A stretch of DNA of 36,591 nt from Aphanocapsa lilacina HA4352-LM1. GTDB lineage: Bacteria; Cyanobacteriota; Cyanobacteriia; Gloeobacterales; Gloeobacteraceae. The DNA is taken from NCBI GenBank assembly GCA_019359725.1, contig JAHHGR010000047.1:1-36591 (forward strand), given 5' to 3'. A program made the position numbers and the translations under genes. The notes below the pieces were generated by a model. The model searched no databases. It was given only the letters and a program-made list of their open reading frames with translations, and was not told the DNA's origin. Numbering within the stretch: position 1 is the stretch's first letter; each line of letters starts with the position of its first letter. Shown piece after piece: positions 16,964 through 25,976 of this stretch.

Positions 16964-17310
16964 ATGATTGCGCCCCCCCAGCCTAGCCTCGGCCAAAAAC
17001 GAGAAGCCACCGGCGTGCAACCCATCGCCACCTCCCGCTTCTGGATAGCCTACTTGCAAAAAGCCGAAGCGTTCGCCGAAGCCCTCGCCCAGAAACAGCA
17101 AAAGGGCCACGCGGCCCTCGCTGTCGTGGAGAATCACCCGGCGCGGCACGATTTTCTGGCGGCGGGGCGCTCACGGTGGCCGACATCGCTCTGTACGCCT
17201 ACACCCACGTGGCGGAGGAAGGGAATTTCAGCCTCGCGAACTATCCGGCCATCCGCTCGTGGCTTGCGCGGGTTGCGGCTCAAGCGGGTCATATCCCAAT
17301 CACCGCGTGA
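16964..17310 (+). pseudogene. Glutathione S-transferase remnant, C-terminal domain only, frameshifted
   Basis: The first frame contains QPIATSRFWIAYLQKAEAF and QKQQKGHAALAVVENH, then ARHDFLAAG, which is the helical C-terminal domain of a soluble GST. Near 17160 a base is missing and the next frame continues with GGALTVADIALYAYTHVAEE, NFSLANYPAIRSWLARV and ends in AGHIPITA at TGA 17310. The thioredoxin-fold N-terminal half, which binds glutathione, is absent, so the gene cannot make an active transferase. It is divergent from the damaged aldo/keto reductase gene and shares the short intergenic space with it. Confidence 0.75.
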
Positions 17311-17332
17311 GTGCGGCCCCGCCGGAACCGCT

Positions 17333-18973
17333 CTAGCGGCGCATCAGCACGTAGTAATTGAGATCCCTTTTGCAGTGGTTGAGCCAGGGCTGCGGTTCGC
17401 TGCGCAACCACCTCCAGACCGCCTGCAGATCCCAGGGATTCCAGGGAAAGGTGCGGGGGCTATCGGTGCGAAAGAGCAGCCGGTAGTCCTGCGTGGTCCG
17501 CCCGTCGCAGGGGCCGTCGTCGTCGGGCAACAGCGCATCTTTGCGAAATTCGACCAGAGGACCGTAGAAGGCCGTGGGCAGCAGCACCAGATAGTCGCCG
17601 GAAGAGACGGCGGTGGCTTGCGGGGAGCGAAAAACGCTGTAGGGCGAATAAGGGTCGAGCACCGACAAATTGTAGCGGCTGTCCGCAGGCGCGTCGGAGC
17701 GCAGGTCGAACTGCCGCTCTGAAAGCCCCCGCGACTTCAAGAAGCGGGCGAAGCTCAGATAAGCCTCGAAGCTGCTGTTGCGGTTGGTGTTCAGGTAGAT
17801 GTTGGCCCGCCTGCTCGGGTGGCGGCGAATGTCCTGAACCAGGTAATCGAGCGCCAGGTTGTAATTGATGGGCACGTAGCGCAGCCGGTTGATCTGCGCC
17901 GGCGAGTTGGGAACAACGGACGCGAAGCGGTTGGCAGGGTCGGCAAAGGCGAAGTAGGCCGCCGCCCCCACCCCCATCGCCACCCCCACCGGCAGCAGCG
18001 GCGAGGCTTTGATCTGCCGGAATTCGCCCAGGTAGAACACCCACGCCGGGAGCGCAAACACGTAGGTGGGCAGCAGGTAGTACTGGGCGGTGATGCCGAG
18101 ATAGAAGAAGACCGCGACATAGACGAGGGCCGCGCCCAGCATCGGGTCGTAGACCGGGTGGAGCGGGCGTTTGGCGGCCAGCAGCTGATAGGCCCGCACC
18201 AGCACAGCCGGAATCAGACACAAAGGCAGCAGCGGTTCCCAAGTCAGAAAGTACCCGAGGGTCTGATCGAGACTCTGGGCACCGCGGATCTGGGCATAAT
18301 TTACACCTCCCCCACCGGCGAAGACAGAATAGAGGACACCATAGAGCACCGCACTGAGCAGCAACAGGCCGTCGAGTACCTTGGCCTGCAGCAGCGAAGT
18401 TTTCCAGCCCAGCAGCAGGTGGCCAAGCACAAAGCTCCCCAACGTCAAAAAAACCGGTTCTTTGTGGTAGAAGGCCAGGTTCGCAGCCACTAGGGCGACG
18501 ACGCCTACCAACCACCTGGGGCGATCGAGAAAGTGAAGGTAGGCAAGCAGAAATACGGCAAACCAGAAGATTTCGCCGCGCTCGGGGACCAATAGCCGGA
18601 ACCAGGCCTGGAAAAATCCGTAGGTTGTGATGGCAAGAGCGACCACGACGACGCACAAGGCCCGGCTACCATTTACCCGCCTGAGCAGCAGATAGAACAC
18701 CAGGGCGAACAGCACCAGTTCGACGGCGTTGAACAGGTAATAGGACCACGGGGTCGGTGGCAGAACTTGTGCCACCAGGTTGTATTCCCAGCCATTGAGC
18801 GGATAAAACCGGCCACCCCCCATGAAAGTAGAAAAGGGCAGCCGCCGACCCGCCTGGATTGTGTCGAGGAAATAGTAATCATCGTTGGGGCCAAACTGCG
18901 GATTGGCGAGTAAAGCAGTGACATATATCGCAAGCAAAAGCAACAATGCACCACCCGCCATCCAACTGCGCAT
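17333..18973 (-). CDS. Polytopic membrane protein, possible GT-C-type glycosyltransferase
   Basis: The 546-residue product starts at ATG 18973 after a good ribosome binding site (GGGAGAAAG). It has about ten hydrophobic membrane segments between residues 5 and 350, then a soluble C-terminal domain of about 190 residues. After the first helix a loop carries GPNDDYYFLDT; an acidic pair in the first periplasmic loop is a hallmark of GT-C glycosyltransferases that use lipid-linked sugars. I see no other decisive motif, so the enzymatic role is a guess. No operon partner is apparent: GST remnant on one side, an insertion sequence on the other. Confidence 0.7.
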   Translation of the reverse strand: MRSWMAGGALLLLLAIYVTALLANPQFGPNDDYYFLDTIQAGRRLPFSTFMGGGRFYPLNGWEYNLVAQVLPPTPWSYYLFNAVELVLFALVFYLLLRRVNGSRALCVVVVALAITTYGFFQAWFRLLVPERGEIFWFAVFLLAYLHFLDRPRWLVGVVALVAANLAFYHKEPVFLTLGSFVLGHLLLGWKTSLLQAKVLDGLLLLSAVLYGVLYSVFAGGGGVNYAQIRGAQSLDQTLGYFLTWEPLLPLCLIPAVLVRAYQLLAAKRPLHPVYDPMLGAALVYVAVFFYLGITAQYYLLPTYVFALPAWVFYLGEFRQIKASPLLPVGVAMGVGAAAYFAFADPANRFASVVPNSPAQINRLRYVPINYNLALDYLVQDIRRHPSRRANIYLNTNRNSSFEAYLSFARFLKSRGLSERQFDLRSDAPADSRYNLSVLDPYSPYSVFRSPQATAVSSGDYLVLLPTAFYGPLVEFRKDALLPDDDGPCDGRTTQDYRLLFRTDSPRTFPWNPWDLQAVWRWLRSEPQPWLNHCKRDLNYYVLMRR

Positions 18974-19089
18974 TCACTTTCTCCCGTCAAATCGTCGAGC
19001 CAAGAGCAACAGCGCCAAACGTCCCAACCAGTAACTTAGAAGGGCGGCCGGGCTGGCTCAGTGTACCCCAAACGCGGTTGCTCGCTCCC

Positions 19090-20130
19090 CAGAAGTGTTG
19101 AGTCAGTGAACGCTTGCACACAGTTCGAGGGGCCAGACCCTGCGCCTCCAGCTGACCAGCAATTTTCCCAGCCAATGCACATAACTGACTTCCTGACACA
19201 TACAACATTGCAAGTAACGCAACTTATCCAACCGCTTGCTTCCCCAAATCTTTGGCACTGCCACCAGTTCCAGCAGGCGGTGAGCAATTAGGGTGACGTA
19301 GAGCTGCATCCGGATGCCATTCTCGTTTTTTGTCATCGAACGCTTCAGCTTTAAATGCATCTTCGGAAACTTCCATAACAGCTCTATCTGCCAGCGTTGA
19401 CGGTACAGTTCCATCACCTCTTCGTCACGGACAAGCCATTCGCCCTTACCAGGCAAGTTCGTCACCAATCGATACTCGGCTCGGTTCTCAATATCGCAAA
19501 AACTGACCACGCGATACTGTCCCGATTCTTTACCTGTCCCCACACGCACCAGACCTTCATCGCCTTCAAAAACCAACTTGTAATTGCTCTTGATGCGCAT
19601 CAAAAAATATTGCTTGGACGCTGCTGCGCTCTGGAGATGCTCCAGTCCCGCAAAGCCTCTATCGAAGATGCCGAGACCGTTTTTGGGAATGGCGGCAAGC
19701 ATGTCACCGACGAAGTTCGCGTCGTGGTCGTAACCAAAATTGATCAGACTGCCTTCGGTAGCTCCGCAGCCGCTTTCCAGGCAAGTGAGCAGTTTGACCT
19801 GGTGATAGCCCTGTGCCCACAGCAACTTGCTTGTCAAGCTGACCACGGTCGAATCAATCGGGCAAGGATGCAGTTGTTTGGCAGGTAACTCTCGCCTGAG
19901 CCGGACAAGCAAATCCCGGTACAGCTGCTCAAACATAGAAAGAGAACGGGACTTACAGGCTTTAGAAAAAGTGGAGATATCGACGGAGATACCGGTGTGG
20001 TTGAGGCGTTTGAATAGGTCCTGCATGCTGAGGGTGCTTTTGTCCATGACGAGGGCCAGCCAGCAACTGAAAAAGAGCCTGGAACTGAGGACAGGGAAAG
20101 TGTCAGGCGAGGTTGTCAGCCGCACGGCTG
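19090..20130 (-). mobile_element. IS4-type insertion sequence, 5' (left) end missing
   Basis: The right terminus is marked by CAGAAGTGTTGA (19090-19101), which also begins the second, partial copy at 36191. The complementary terminus (TCAACACTTCTG) is not found upstream of the transposase; coding similarity to the second copy stops near 20113-20130, just short of a host terminator hairpin. The element is therefore probably immobile by itself. The left boundary given is approximate. Confidence 0.7.
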
Positions 20131-20176
20131 TATGGATGCCACCGAAAAGCGCGCTAAGCCCGGCACAAGCCTTCAC
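19103..20176 (-). CDS. IS4-family DDE transposase, start altered
   Basis: The frame of 357 codons holds a complete DDE catalytic set: D108 in PIDSTV, D172 in GIFDRGF, and E265 inside YRQRWQIELLWKFPK, which fits the IS4 signature Y-(2)-R-(3)-E-(6)-K exactly. The C terminus ends one residue block after MCQEVSYVHWLGKLL. The first 25 or so residues do not resemble the start of the related copy at 36267-36466 and lie in sequence flanking the host terminator, so the native N terminus has been lost. Translation could still start at M44 (MDKSTLSMQ) or at an upstream fusion codon. Confidence 0.85.
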   Translation of the reverse strand: MKACAGLSALFGGIHTAVRLTTSPDTFPVLSSRLFFSCWLALVMDKSTLSMQDLFKRLNHTGISVDISTFSKACKSRSLSMFEQLYRDLLVRLRRELPAKQLHPCPIDSTVVSLTSKLLWAQGYHQVKLLTCLESGCGATEGSLINFGYDHDANFVGDMLAAIPKNGLGIFDRGFAGLEHLQSAAASKQYFLMRIKSNYKLVFEGDEGLVRVGTGKESGQYRVVSFCDIENRAEYRLVTNLPGKGEWLVRDEEVMELYRQRWQIELLWKFPKMHLKLKRSMTKNENGIRMQLYVTLIAHRLLELVAVPKIWGSKRLDKLRYLQCCMCQEVSYVHWLGKLLVSWRRRVWPLELCASVH

Positions 20177-20214
20177 AAAAAATAAGCCGGGTGCCTCTCA
20201 CAGGAGGCACCCGG
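20177..20214 (-). terminator. Rho-independent terminator of the DUF4188 gene
   Basis: A perfect 11-bp stem (ccgggtgcctc at 20187-20197, gaggcacccgg at 20204-20214) with a 6-base loop is followed on the minus strand by a run of six T. It lies 40 bases after the stop of the gene at 20254. Confidence 0.9.
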
Positions 20215-20253
20215 GCCGTGCAGGCGGGCCCAGCCCGTGGGATGGCTGCTACT

Positions 20254-20742
20254 TCATTCTTGAGTCTTATCGGCCCCTATCCGGCCCCGGGCCGTTTCCC
20301 GCCGCCCGGCGATCGGGATATGTTCGGTGGCCGCCGCCAGACCGAAGCGTGGCATGTTGCCGTACATCGCCTCGTAGTGGCCCGACTCGACCAGATAACT
20401 CTCATGCCAGATCCCGACACTGCCGTCCGCACCCACCGAGCGCTGGAAGCGTCGCCACGCCTCGAGGTGCGGCTCGTCGGGGCTTCGGGCAAATTTTTCG
20501 AGATCCTCAAAGGATCGCCAGTAACTCACCAGCGCCACGCCGCGCCAGTAGAGAAACGTTTCACCCCCCAAAAAGCCCTTCTCCGGGTCGCGGTAGAGCG
20601 TGCGCAACATCGGCCCCATCGCCCGCAGCGTCGGTACCCATTTGCCCACAGCCCAAAACTGGTTGACCCGCATGCCAATCAGAAAAACGACAAAAGACCC
20701 TTCTACCCGGGCGGTATAGCGCCCGGCCATCACCTGAGTCAT
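20254..20742 (-). CDS. DUF4188 family (monooxygenase-like) protein
   Basis: The 162-residue product matches the DUF4188 family: MAGRYTARVEGSFVVFLIGM near the start, then FLGGETFLYWRGVALVSYWR, VGIWHESYLVESGHYEAMYG and NMPRFGL. The family has a dimeric alpha/beta barrel like antibiotic-biosynthesis monooxygenases; its reaction is not established. I choose ATG 20742 because AGGAG precedes it by eight bases and the protein then begins where the family begins; an upstream extension of 30 residues is unlikely. A perfect inverted repeat lies 48 bases upstream, so the gene is probably controlled by a dimeric repressor. A strong terminator follows. Confidence 0.85.
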   Translation of the reverse strand: MTQVMAGRYTARVEGSFVVFLIGMRVNQFWAVGKWVPTLRAMGPMLRTLYRDPEKGFLGGETFLYWRGVALVSYWRSFEDLEKFARSPDEPHLEAWRRFQRSVGADGSVGIWHESYLVESGHYEAMYGNMPRFGLAAATEHIPIAGRRETARGRIGADKTQE

Positions 20743-20789
20743 CGCTAAAGCTCCTGCTACGGCAGCGACCGGCGCTCCCCACCGGCTGC

Positions 20790-20831
20790 TGCAACTTGTT
20801 GCATATCCACAGTTTGATACAACAAGTTGCA
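20790..20831. promoter_or_regulatory. Inverted repeat upstream of the DUF4188 gene, likely operator
   Basis: Arms tgcaacttgttg (20790-20801) and caacaagttgca (20820-20831) are perfectly complementary over 12 bp around an 18-base spacer. Each half is itself nearly palindromic (tgcaacttgttgca), so two dimer sites may be present. It lies between the apc terminator and the DUF4188 start, where a promoter is expected. This looks like a MarR/PadR/TetR-type site; the regulator gene is not in the window. Confidence 0.6.
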
Positions 20832-20852
20832 TATGTCAAGGGGTGCTCCAAC

Positions 20853-20879
20853 AAAAAAGCCCCGGCGGCCGGAGCTTTT
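20853..20879 (-). terminator. Terminator of the apc operon
   Basis: A GC stem (aaaagc-c-ccgg / ccgg-a-gctttt, one mismatch, 3-base loop) is followed on the minus strand by six T. It begins 27 bases after the apcC stop codon. Confidence 0.85.
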
Positions 20880-20906
20880 GGTGTCAGACAGTTTGGTGCG
20901 GCCGCT

Positions 20907-21116
20907 TCAGGCGCCGACGCCCGTATTGGCGCCCTGGACGCCGGTGAAGAGCTTGACGCTCAGGACCTTGCCCCCAGCTTTCTGGATCCGCTGCTGTTCG
21001 GTGAACCAGTTTTCGTAGGGCACCAACTTGGTGAAGAAGGTGTTCTGCAACTCGCGGCCGGTGCGTACCCGCTTGAGGCTGGGGATGCAGGCCGTCACTT
21101 TGAAATAGCGACTCAT
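20907..21116 (-). CDS. apcC: Allophycocyanin core linker, LC 7.8 type
   Basis: The 69-residue protein (MSRYFKVTACIPSLKRVRTG, then ELQNTFFTKLVPYENWFTEQ) is the small core linker that caps allophycocyanin trimers in the phycobilisome core. It contains the CpcD-type fold of linker C-terminal domains. ATG 21116 is preceded by AGGAG at a good distance. It is the last gene of the apc operon, 70 bases after apcB, and a terminator follows. Length and motif agree with the family. Confidence 0.96.
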   Translation of the reverse strand: MSRYFKVTACIPSLKRVRTGRELQNTFFTKLVPYENWFTEQQRIQKAGGKVLSVKLFTGVQGANTGVGA

Positions 21117-21186
21117 GGTGGTTCTCCTTGAGATAACCGGGTGGGGCGAAGGGGGCGGCACCCGCCCCCCGCTTCAGCCGGTAAAC

Positions 21187-21672
21187 CTAGCTCAAACCGG
21201 AGGAGAGGTAGTCGAAGTAGATGCCCGCTTCTTTGGCGGCATCGGGGCCGACCAAACCGCCCACCACTTCCTTCATCGCCTGGATGCCGCCCACGGTCGC
21301 AGCAATCGGCACACCCAGGGAGTTGTAGGTCTCCTTGAGGCCGTTGAGCACCCGCTCGTCGAGGATCGACGGGTCGCCCGCGAGCATCGCGTAGGTCGCG
21401 TAGCGCAGGAAGTAGTCCATGTCGCGGATGCAGGCGGCGTAGCGGCGGGTGGTGTACATGTTGCCGCCGGGGCGGGTGAGGTCAGAGTAGATGAGCGCCT
21501 TGGCGGCCGCTTCTTTGATGATCGTGGTCGCGTTGGAGCTGATCACGGCGGCGGCGCGCACGCGCACCGCACCGGTGGTGAAGTAGGCCTTGAGCTTGTC
21601 GAGGGCGGCGCCGTCGAGGTACTTGCCCTGGACGTCGTAGTTGTTGATGACGGCGGTGATTGCGTCTTGCAT
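21187..21672 (-). CDS. apcB: Allophycocyanin beta subunit
   Basis: The 161-residue globin-like biliprotein carries one phycocyanobilin on C81 ([16 protein letters not shown]). N71 (RPGGNM) is the asparagine that is methylated in beta subunits and identifies the chain as beta. It pairs with the alpha subunit encoded 40 bases upstream to form the core trimers that receive energy from the rods. Length is exactly that of the family. Confidence 0.97.
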   Translation of the reverse strand: MQDAITAVINNYDVQGKYLDGAALDKLKAYFTTGAVRVRAAAVISSNATTIIKEAAAKALIYSDLTRPGGNMYTTRRYAACIRDMDYFLRYATYAMLAGDPSILDERVLNGLKETYNSLGVPIAATVGGIQAMKEVVGGLVGPDAAKEAGIYFDYLSSGLS

Positions 21673-21711
21673 GGTTGTCGTACTCCTGATGGGTTCTCGC
21701 TGAGGATCCGG

Positions 21712-22197
21712 TTACTGCATTGCGCCGACGAGATAGTCGAAGTAGAAGCCCGCTTCGGCGGCGTCATCGCCCGACAGCAGGCTGGTCGCGACGTTCTTCA
21801 TCGCGCGCACACCCTCGGCGACGGCCGGGATGGGGGTCTGCAGGGAGTTGTACATCTCCTTGACGCCGATGATGCCGATTTCTTCGATCGGGGTGACATC
21901 GCCGGCGACGATCCCATAGGTCACCAGTCGCAGGTAGTAGTCCAGGTCGCGCAGGCACAGGGCGGTCATCTTTTCGCCGTAGGCATTGCCGCCGGGGCTG
22001 ACGACGTCGGGACGCTTCTGGAACAGCTGGTCGCCAGCCTGCTTGACGATGCGCTCGCGCGCCTCGGTCAGCGTTTGAGCGATGCGCAGGCGCCGTTCAC
22101 CAGAAGCGACAAAGGACTTGATGCGATCCAGTTCGCCGGGGCTGAGGTAGCGGGCCTCGGCGTCAGCGTTGACAATCGCTTTGGTAAGAACGCTCAT
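21712..22197 (-). CDS. apcA: Allophycocyanin alpha subunit
   Basis: The 161-residue alpha chain starts [20 protein letters not shown] and carries the chromophore cysteine C81 in [21 protein letters not shown] 22197 follows GGGAAG. It is located between apcE (211-base gap) and apcB (40-base gap), the standard cyanobacterial order. It forms the alpha-beta monomers of the phycobilisome core. Confidence 0.97.
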
Positions 22198-22408
22198 TAA
22201 GGTCTTCCTCCCTTAGTGGTCAGTTGCGACTGGGTTCTCCTTCGTTGTCCCTTCCACTCATCCCCAGTTGATGGGCAGACGGATGCTTCTCCGAGTCCTA
22301 AACCCGGAAAACTTGAGTCAATCCCCAGAATGACATACGTTCGAGCAGTTGGAGCTGAAATTGTGACAGATGACCGGGTGCAGCATGGTAGACACGTTTT
22401 CTCCTGGC
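22198..22408 (-). other. apcE-apcA intergenic leader
   Basis: This 211-base stretch has no credible gene. In other cyanobacteria the equivalent region carries the promoter or processing site that raises apcA-apcB-apcC expression over apcE. I see no clear hexamer pair, and only a GGGAAG ribosome binding site at its downstream end. Confidence 0.5.
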
Positions 22409-25400
22409 TCATCGGGTCACGTACTGGTAGCCCGTGTAGGTCGGCGATAGGCTCGACCAGGACTGGCTGATCAACTCCTCGTCGTTGACGCGCACGCTGG
22501 CACGGTAATTGCCCGCGGGCAGCGTCGGGTAGCGCCGGTAGGGGACAATGTCTTCGTTGAAGACCGTCAGATACTCGGGCGACTCGACGATGGCATCCAC
22601 CGCCGCTGCCAATCCCTTGGTGCCGAGAATCTGCACGTAGGTGCTGATTTCTTGCTGGGAGATTGGGGCACGGCCCAGGAAGTGTTTGGTGAGCAGTTCG
22701 ACGACTTTGGGGCTCGAGTAGGGCTCGAAGAACCGTTTGCGGTAGTTCTCCGAACGACCCAATCGGCGGACGAACTCGCGCACCGAAATTTCGTTGTTTT
22801 TGAGCTTGGACTCCGCTTCGCTCAGGCGCAAATAGCTAGGCGGGATACCGGCGAAGACATCGAGCACCTGGCGATAGATGGCGTTGATGGCCACGTCCTT
22901 TTCGCTGCGGGTCGTGTCGGGGGCAATCCGGTAGATGTGTTCCAGTTGGCGGCGCAGGGTGCCCACGCCCACCTCCACCGACTGGCCGTCGGTGCCCTTG
23001 AAGGAGCGGCCGAGTTCGAGGAACATCGGCTTGCTCATGTCGAGGGCGGTCTTGGCGGTCTGCTGCTCCTTGAGGGCCGCCTGGACCAGCGGCATCGCCG
23101 CGATGTCCATCTTGGCGCGAATCGGCTTGAAGCTCGGCACCACCAGGCTGTCGTCCTGGCGAGTGAAGCGGTTGTACAGTTCCACCGAGTTGGGATAGTT
23201 GGCCGCGGGCAGGGTGGGAAACTGCCACGAGGGCACCGTGTCCTCGCCGTAGAGCCGGCCGTACTCTTCGCTATCGACCAGGGCGCCTACTAGCGCCTTG
23301 ATGCCCTTGCGGCCAAGCAATCCGTGGTACTTGATAAGCTCCGCCTGGTTCTTGACGGCGCGGCCCAAGAAGTGCTTGAAGGCGAACTCAACCACCTTGG
23401 TGTTGGGGTAGCGGTCGTGGAATTGCTTGCGGTAGAGCTCCGAGAAGCCCAATAGCCGCACGAACTCTTTGACGGAGGTCTCGCGGTTGCGCAGGCGGCT
23501 TTCGAGGACGCTGAACTCGCTGCGGATATAACTTGCGATGTCCTTGTCGAAGACCTGCACGTAGGCGGCGGTGACCAGCGCGTCGAAAGATTCGCGGTCG
23601 GTGGCCTGCGACTGCTTGAAGACCTTGCGCTGGCGCTTGAGGGCCGGTACCCCCTGGTTGACGTACATCTCGGGGATGCTGCGCTCGCTGATCGGGGTGC
23701 CCAGTTCCTGGATCTTGTCCATCATCCGCGCTGCGTCGGCGCGGGGGGTAATGCCGCCGGGGGTGGTGAGCACATCGGAGGAACCGAAGCGGCCTTTGCG
23801 CAGGCTCAGACCGGCGGGGGTCAAGTAGCGCTCGTAGGGGAGCACGTCCTCGCCAAAGACCTCCTGGTACTCGCTCGAATTGAGCATCGCATCGACGACG
23901 CCGTAGAAGCCTTTCTTGGAGGCGATGTCGAAGTAGCGGTTGTTCTCGACACGGTCGTAGGTCGGGCGGCCCAAAAGTCGGCGGTGGATGTACTCGATCG
24001 CCTTGCAGACGTAAAAAGGCTCCCAGTAGAGCTTGCGGAAGACCTCCGAGCGGGCCAGGGCACGCACGAACTCTTTGACGGTGGTCTCGCCGTTTTCGAG
24101 CTTGATCTCGGCGACCTTCAGGCGCTGGCCTTGGTAGAGCTGGCGGCCGAAGACCTGCTGGTAGGCGGCGGTGATCAGCGCCTGGACGCTGCCTTCGACC
24201 GTCACCACCCCGGCATTCTGCACCATGCCCTTCGAGCGGAAGCCGACATTCTGGGTGAGCTTGAAGATCTTGGGTCCCAGGGTGGTCGCCCCTTCGCTCA
24301 TGCCCGTGGGATTGCCCCGCTCGTTGGAAGTCGGGTTGCCGTTGCGAATCAAGATGCGCTTGACGTCCTTGCCGATGGGCGCCGCCCGCTCCGCGGGGTT
24401 GATGGTCGAGTTCTTGAAGATGGCGCCGAACTGGATCTCCAATGGGTCGTTGCCCGCACCGTAGGGGTGCTGGTTGGGCAGCGGCTGGGTGTAGTCGGCG
24501 AACAAGGTGATAAACTGCGGCACCTTGCGCCGGGGAGCAGCGTAGTTGTACAGGTCATAAGCCGCACCCCAGTTCCAGGAAGGCTGGGCTTCGACCCCCA
24601 GATTCCGGAGGTAGGGCACCGTGTCTTCACCGAATAGGCTGGTGTATTCTTCGGAGTCGATGAGCGCGTCGATGAGGGCATACAGACCGCCGCTCGGCAT
24701 CGACGACTGGCCGCGCACGATCGGGCTTGAAATAATCGAAAAGTACTTTTGCACCTCGGCTCGCGACTCGGGTGCGCGACCCAAAAAGTGCTTGAAGGCA
24801 AGCTCAAGCACGCGCGAATTGATAAACGGCTGGTAGAACTCCCGCCGATACAACTCGGATTTGCCCAGGCGGCGCACAAATTCGCGCACCGAGATTTCGC
24901 CGTTTTTGACCTTCGATTCGGCTTCTGAGACCGACTGGCCGTAAGCTTTGAGGTCGCGCTCGAAGACTTGGCGGTAGGCGGCGCGCACGACGCGCTCTTT
25001 TTCGTCGGAGGAAAGGTTGACTCTGGGCCGACCGTCGGCGCCGTAGATGGCCGTCATCTTGAACGTTGTCAGCGAATCGGCCGAGAGCTTGTAGATGTAG
25101 GGCAGCGTCAGGCCGGGCCGGTCCTCCGAACTGGGGCGCACGATGTCGGCGGGCGCGTCGGAGCGGTCGGCGTCGAGGGCGCGGATGACGACACTGATGT
25201 AAGAAGACACCAGCTTGCTGTCGGCTTCGTCTTTAAATAGGCGCGCCGCGTTCTTGCGCATCTCCAGCAGAGCGACGATCGTGGCGCTGATCGAGCAGGA
25301 TTTTTCAAGGATTTCGCGCAGACCCAGGCAGTTGGCTTCGAGAATGCTCGGATCCCCCGCCAGGATGGCGTAGGTCGTGTAGCGCAAGAACCAGTCGAGG

Positions 25401-25876
25401 TCGCGGATCGATTTTTGCATCCGCTCCGGGCCGTAGCGGGCAATGTTGATCGGTTCAAAGTCCGGCGGCACCGCAAAATCGGCGCTCGCCCGGCCACCGC
25501 CGCCGCGGGTCGAAAAAATCGACTTGAGCGACTCCAAAAACCCGCCCCGGTCCTCGACAATCGGCTCGTTGCCGAATTCGTCGTTGGCCAAGGGGCTCTT
25601 GGCCTTGGCCTTCTGACGCTCGGAGTAGGCCATCGGGCTGCCGCCCACGAAGATGCGGTTGGCGGCGCGCGAGACGATCATCTCGGCGTTCTCGGTCAGC
25701 TTTGCCACGATGGCGACGCGGCGCTGGCCGTCGCCAAAAAACTGATCGAGCTGGGACACTTCGCCGGAGTTGGGATAGCGATCTTCAGCGTTGATGCCGT
25801 TGATCGTCTCGGTCATCACCGTCCGAAACAAGCGCGGACGCGCCACAGTACTGCCACTGGTTCCCCGAATACTCAT
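22409..25876 (-). CDS. apcE: Phycobilisome core-membrane linker, four-repeat form
   Basis: The 1155-residue protein anchors the phycobilisome core to the membrane and serves as terminal emitter. Start is ATG 25876 with GGGAG upstream (MSIRGTSGSTVARPRLFRTV). Residues 1-235 are the phycobiliprotein-like domain with its insertion loop (about 78-142); C194 in EKSCSISATIVALLEM fits the position of the bilin-binding cysteine. Four linker repeats follow at about 265-425, 565-685, 765-890 and 995-1120, each with the core FVRRLGKSELYR-like and KHFLGRA-like motifs. Four repeats are associated with pentacylindrical cores. In an organism without thylakoids it would attach to the cytoplasmic membrane. It is the first gene of the apc operon. 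Confidence 0.97.
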   Translation of the reverse strand: MSIRGTSGSTVARPRLFRTVMTETINGINAEDRYPNSGEVSQLDQFFGDGQRRVAIVAKLTENAEMIVSRAANRIFVGGSPMAYSERQKAKAKSPLANDEFGNEPIVEDRGGFLESLKSIFSTRGGGGRASADFAVPPDFEPINIARYGPERMQKSIRDLDWFLRYTTYAILAGDPSILEANCLGLREILEKSCSISATIVALLEMRKNAARLFKDEADSKLVSSYISVVIRALDADRSDAPADIVRPSSEDRPGLTLPYIYKLSADSLTTFKMTAIYGADGRPRVNLSSDEKERVVRAAYRQVFERDLKAYGQSVSEAESKVKNGEISVREFVRRLGKSELYRREFYQPFINSRVLELAFKHFLGRAPESRAEVQKYFSIISSPIVRGQSSMPSGGLYALIDALIDSEEYTSLFGEDTVPYLRNLGVEAQPSWNWGAAYDLYNYAAPRRKVPQFITLFADYTQPLPNQHPYGAGNDPLEIQFGAIFKNSTINPAERAAPIGKDVKRILIRNGNPTSNERGNPTGMSEGATTLGPKIFKLTQNVGFRSKGMVQNAGVVTVEGSVQALITAAYQQVFGRQLYQGQRLKVAEIKLENGETTVKEFVRALARSEVFRKLYWEPFYVCKAIEYIHRRLLGRPTYDRVENNRYFDIASKKGFYGVVDAMLNSSEYQEVFGEDVLPYERYLTPAGLSLRKGRFGSSDVLTTPGGITPRADAARMMDKIQELGTPISERSIPEMYVNQGVPALKRQRKVFKQSQATDRESFDALVTAAYVQVFDKDIASYIRSEFSVLESRLRNRETSVKEFVRLLGFSELYRKQFHDRYPNTKVVEFAFKHFLGRAVKNQAELIKYHGLLGRKGIKALVGALVDSEEYGRLYGEDTVPSWQFPTLPAANYPNSVELYNRFTRQDDSLVVPSFKPIRAKMDIAAMPLVQAALKEQQTAKTALDMSKPMFLELGRSFKGTDGQSVEVGVGTLRRQLEHIYRIAPDTTRSEKDVAINAIYRQVLDVFAGIPPSYLRLSEAESKLKNNEISVREFVRRLGRSENYRKRFFEPYSSPKVVELLTKHFLGRAPISQQEISTYVQILGTKGLAAAVDAIVESPEYLTVFNEDIVPYRRYPTLPAGNYRASVRVNDEELISQSWSSLSPTYTGYQYVTR

Positions 25877-25976
25877 GCAGACACTCCCGTAACAGTCAAC
25901 CCAAAGCGGACCGGCCACTGTCCGTCGTCGGGTCATTAAACATGCGGCCACGACCGCACGGGAGCCCTAGAGCGCA

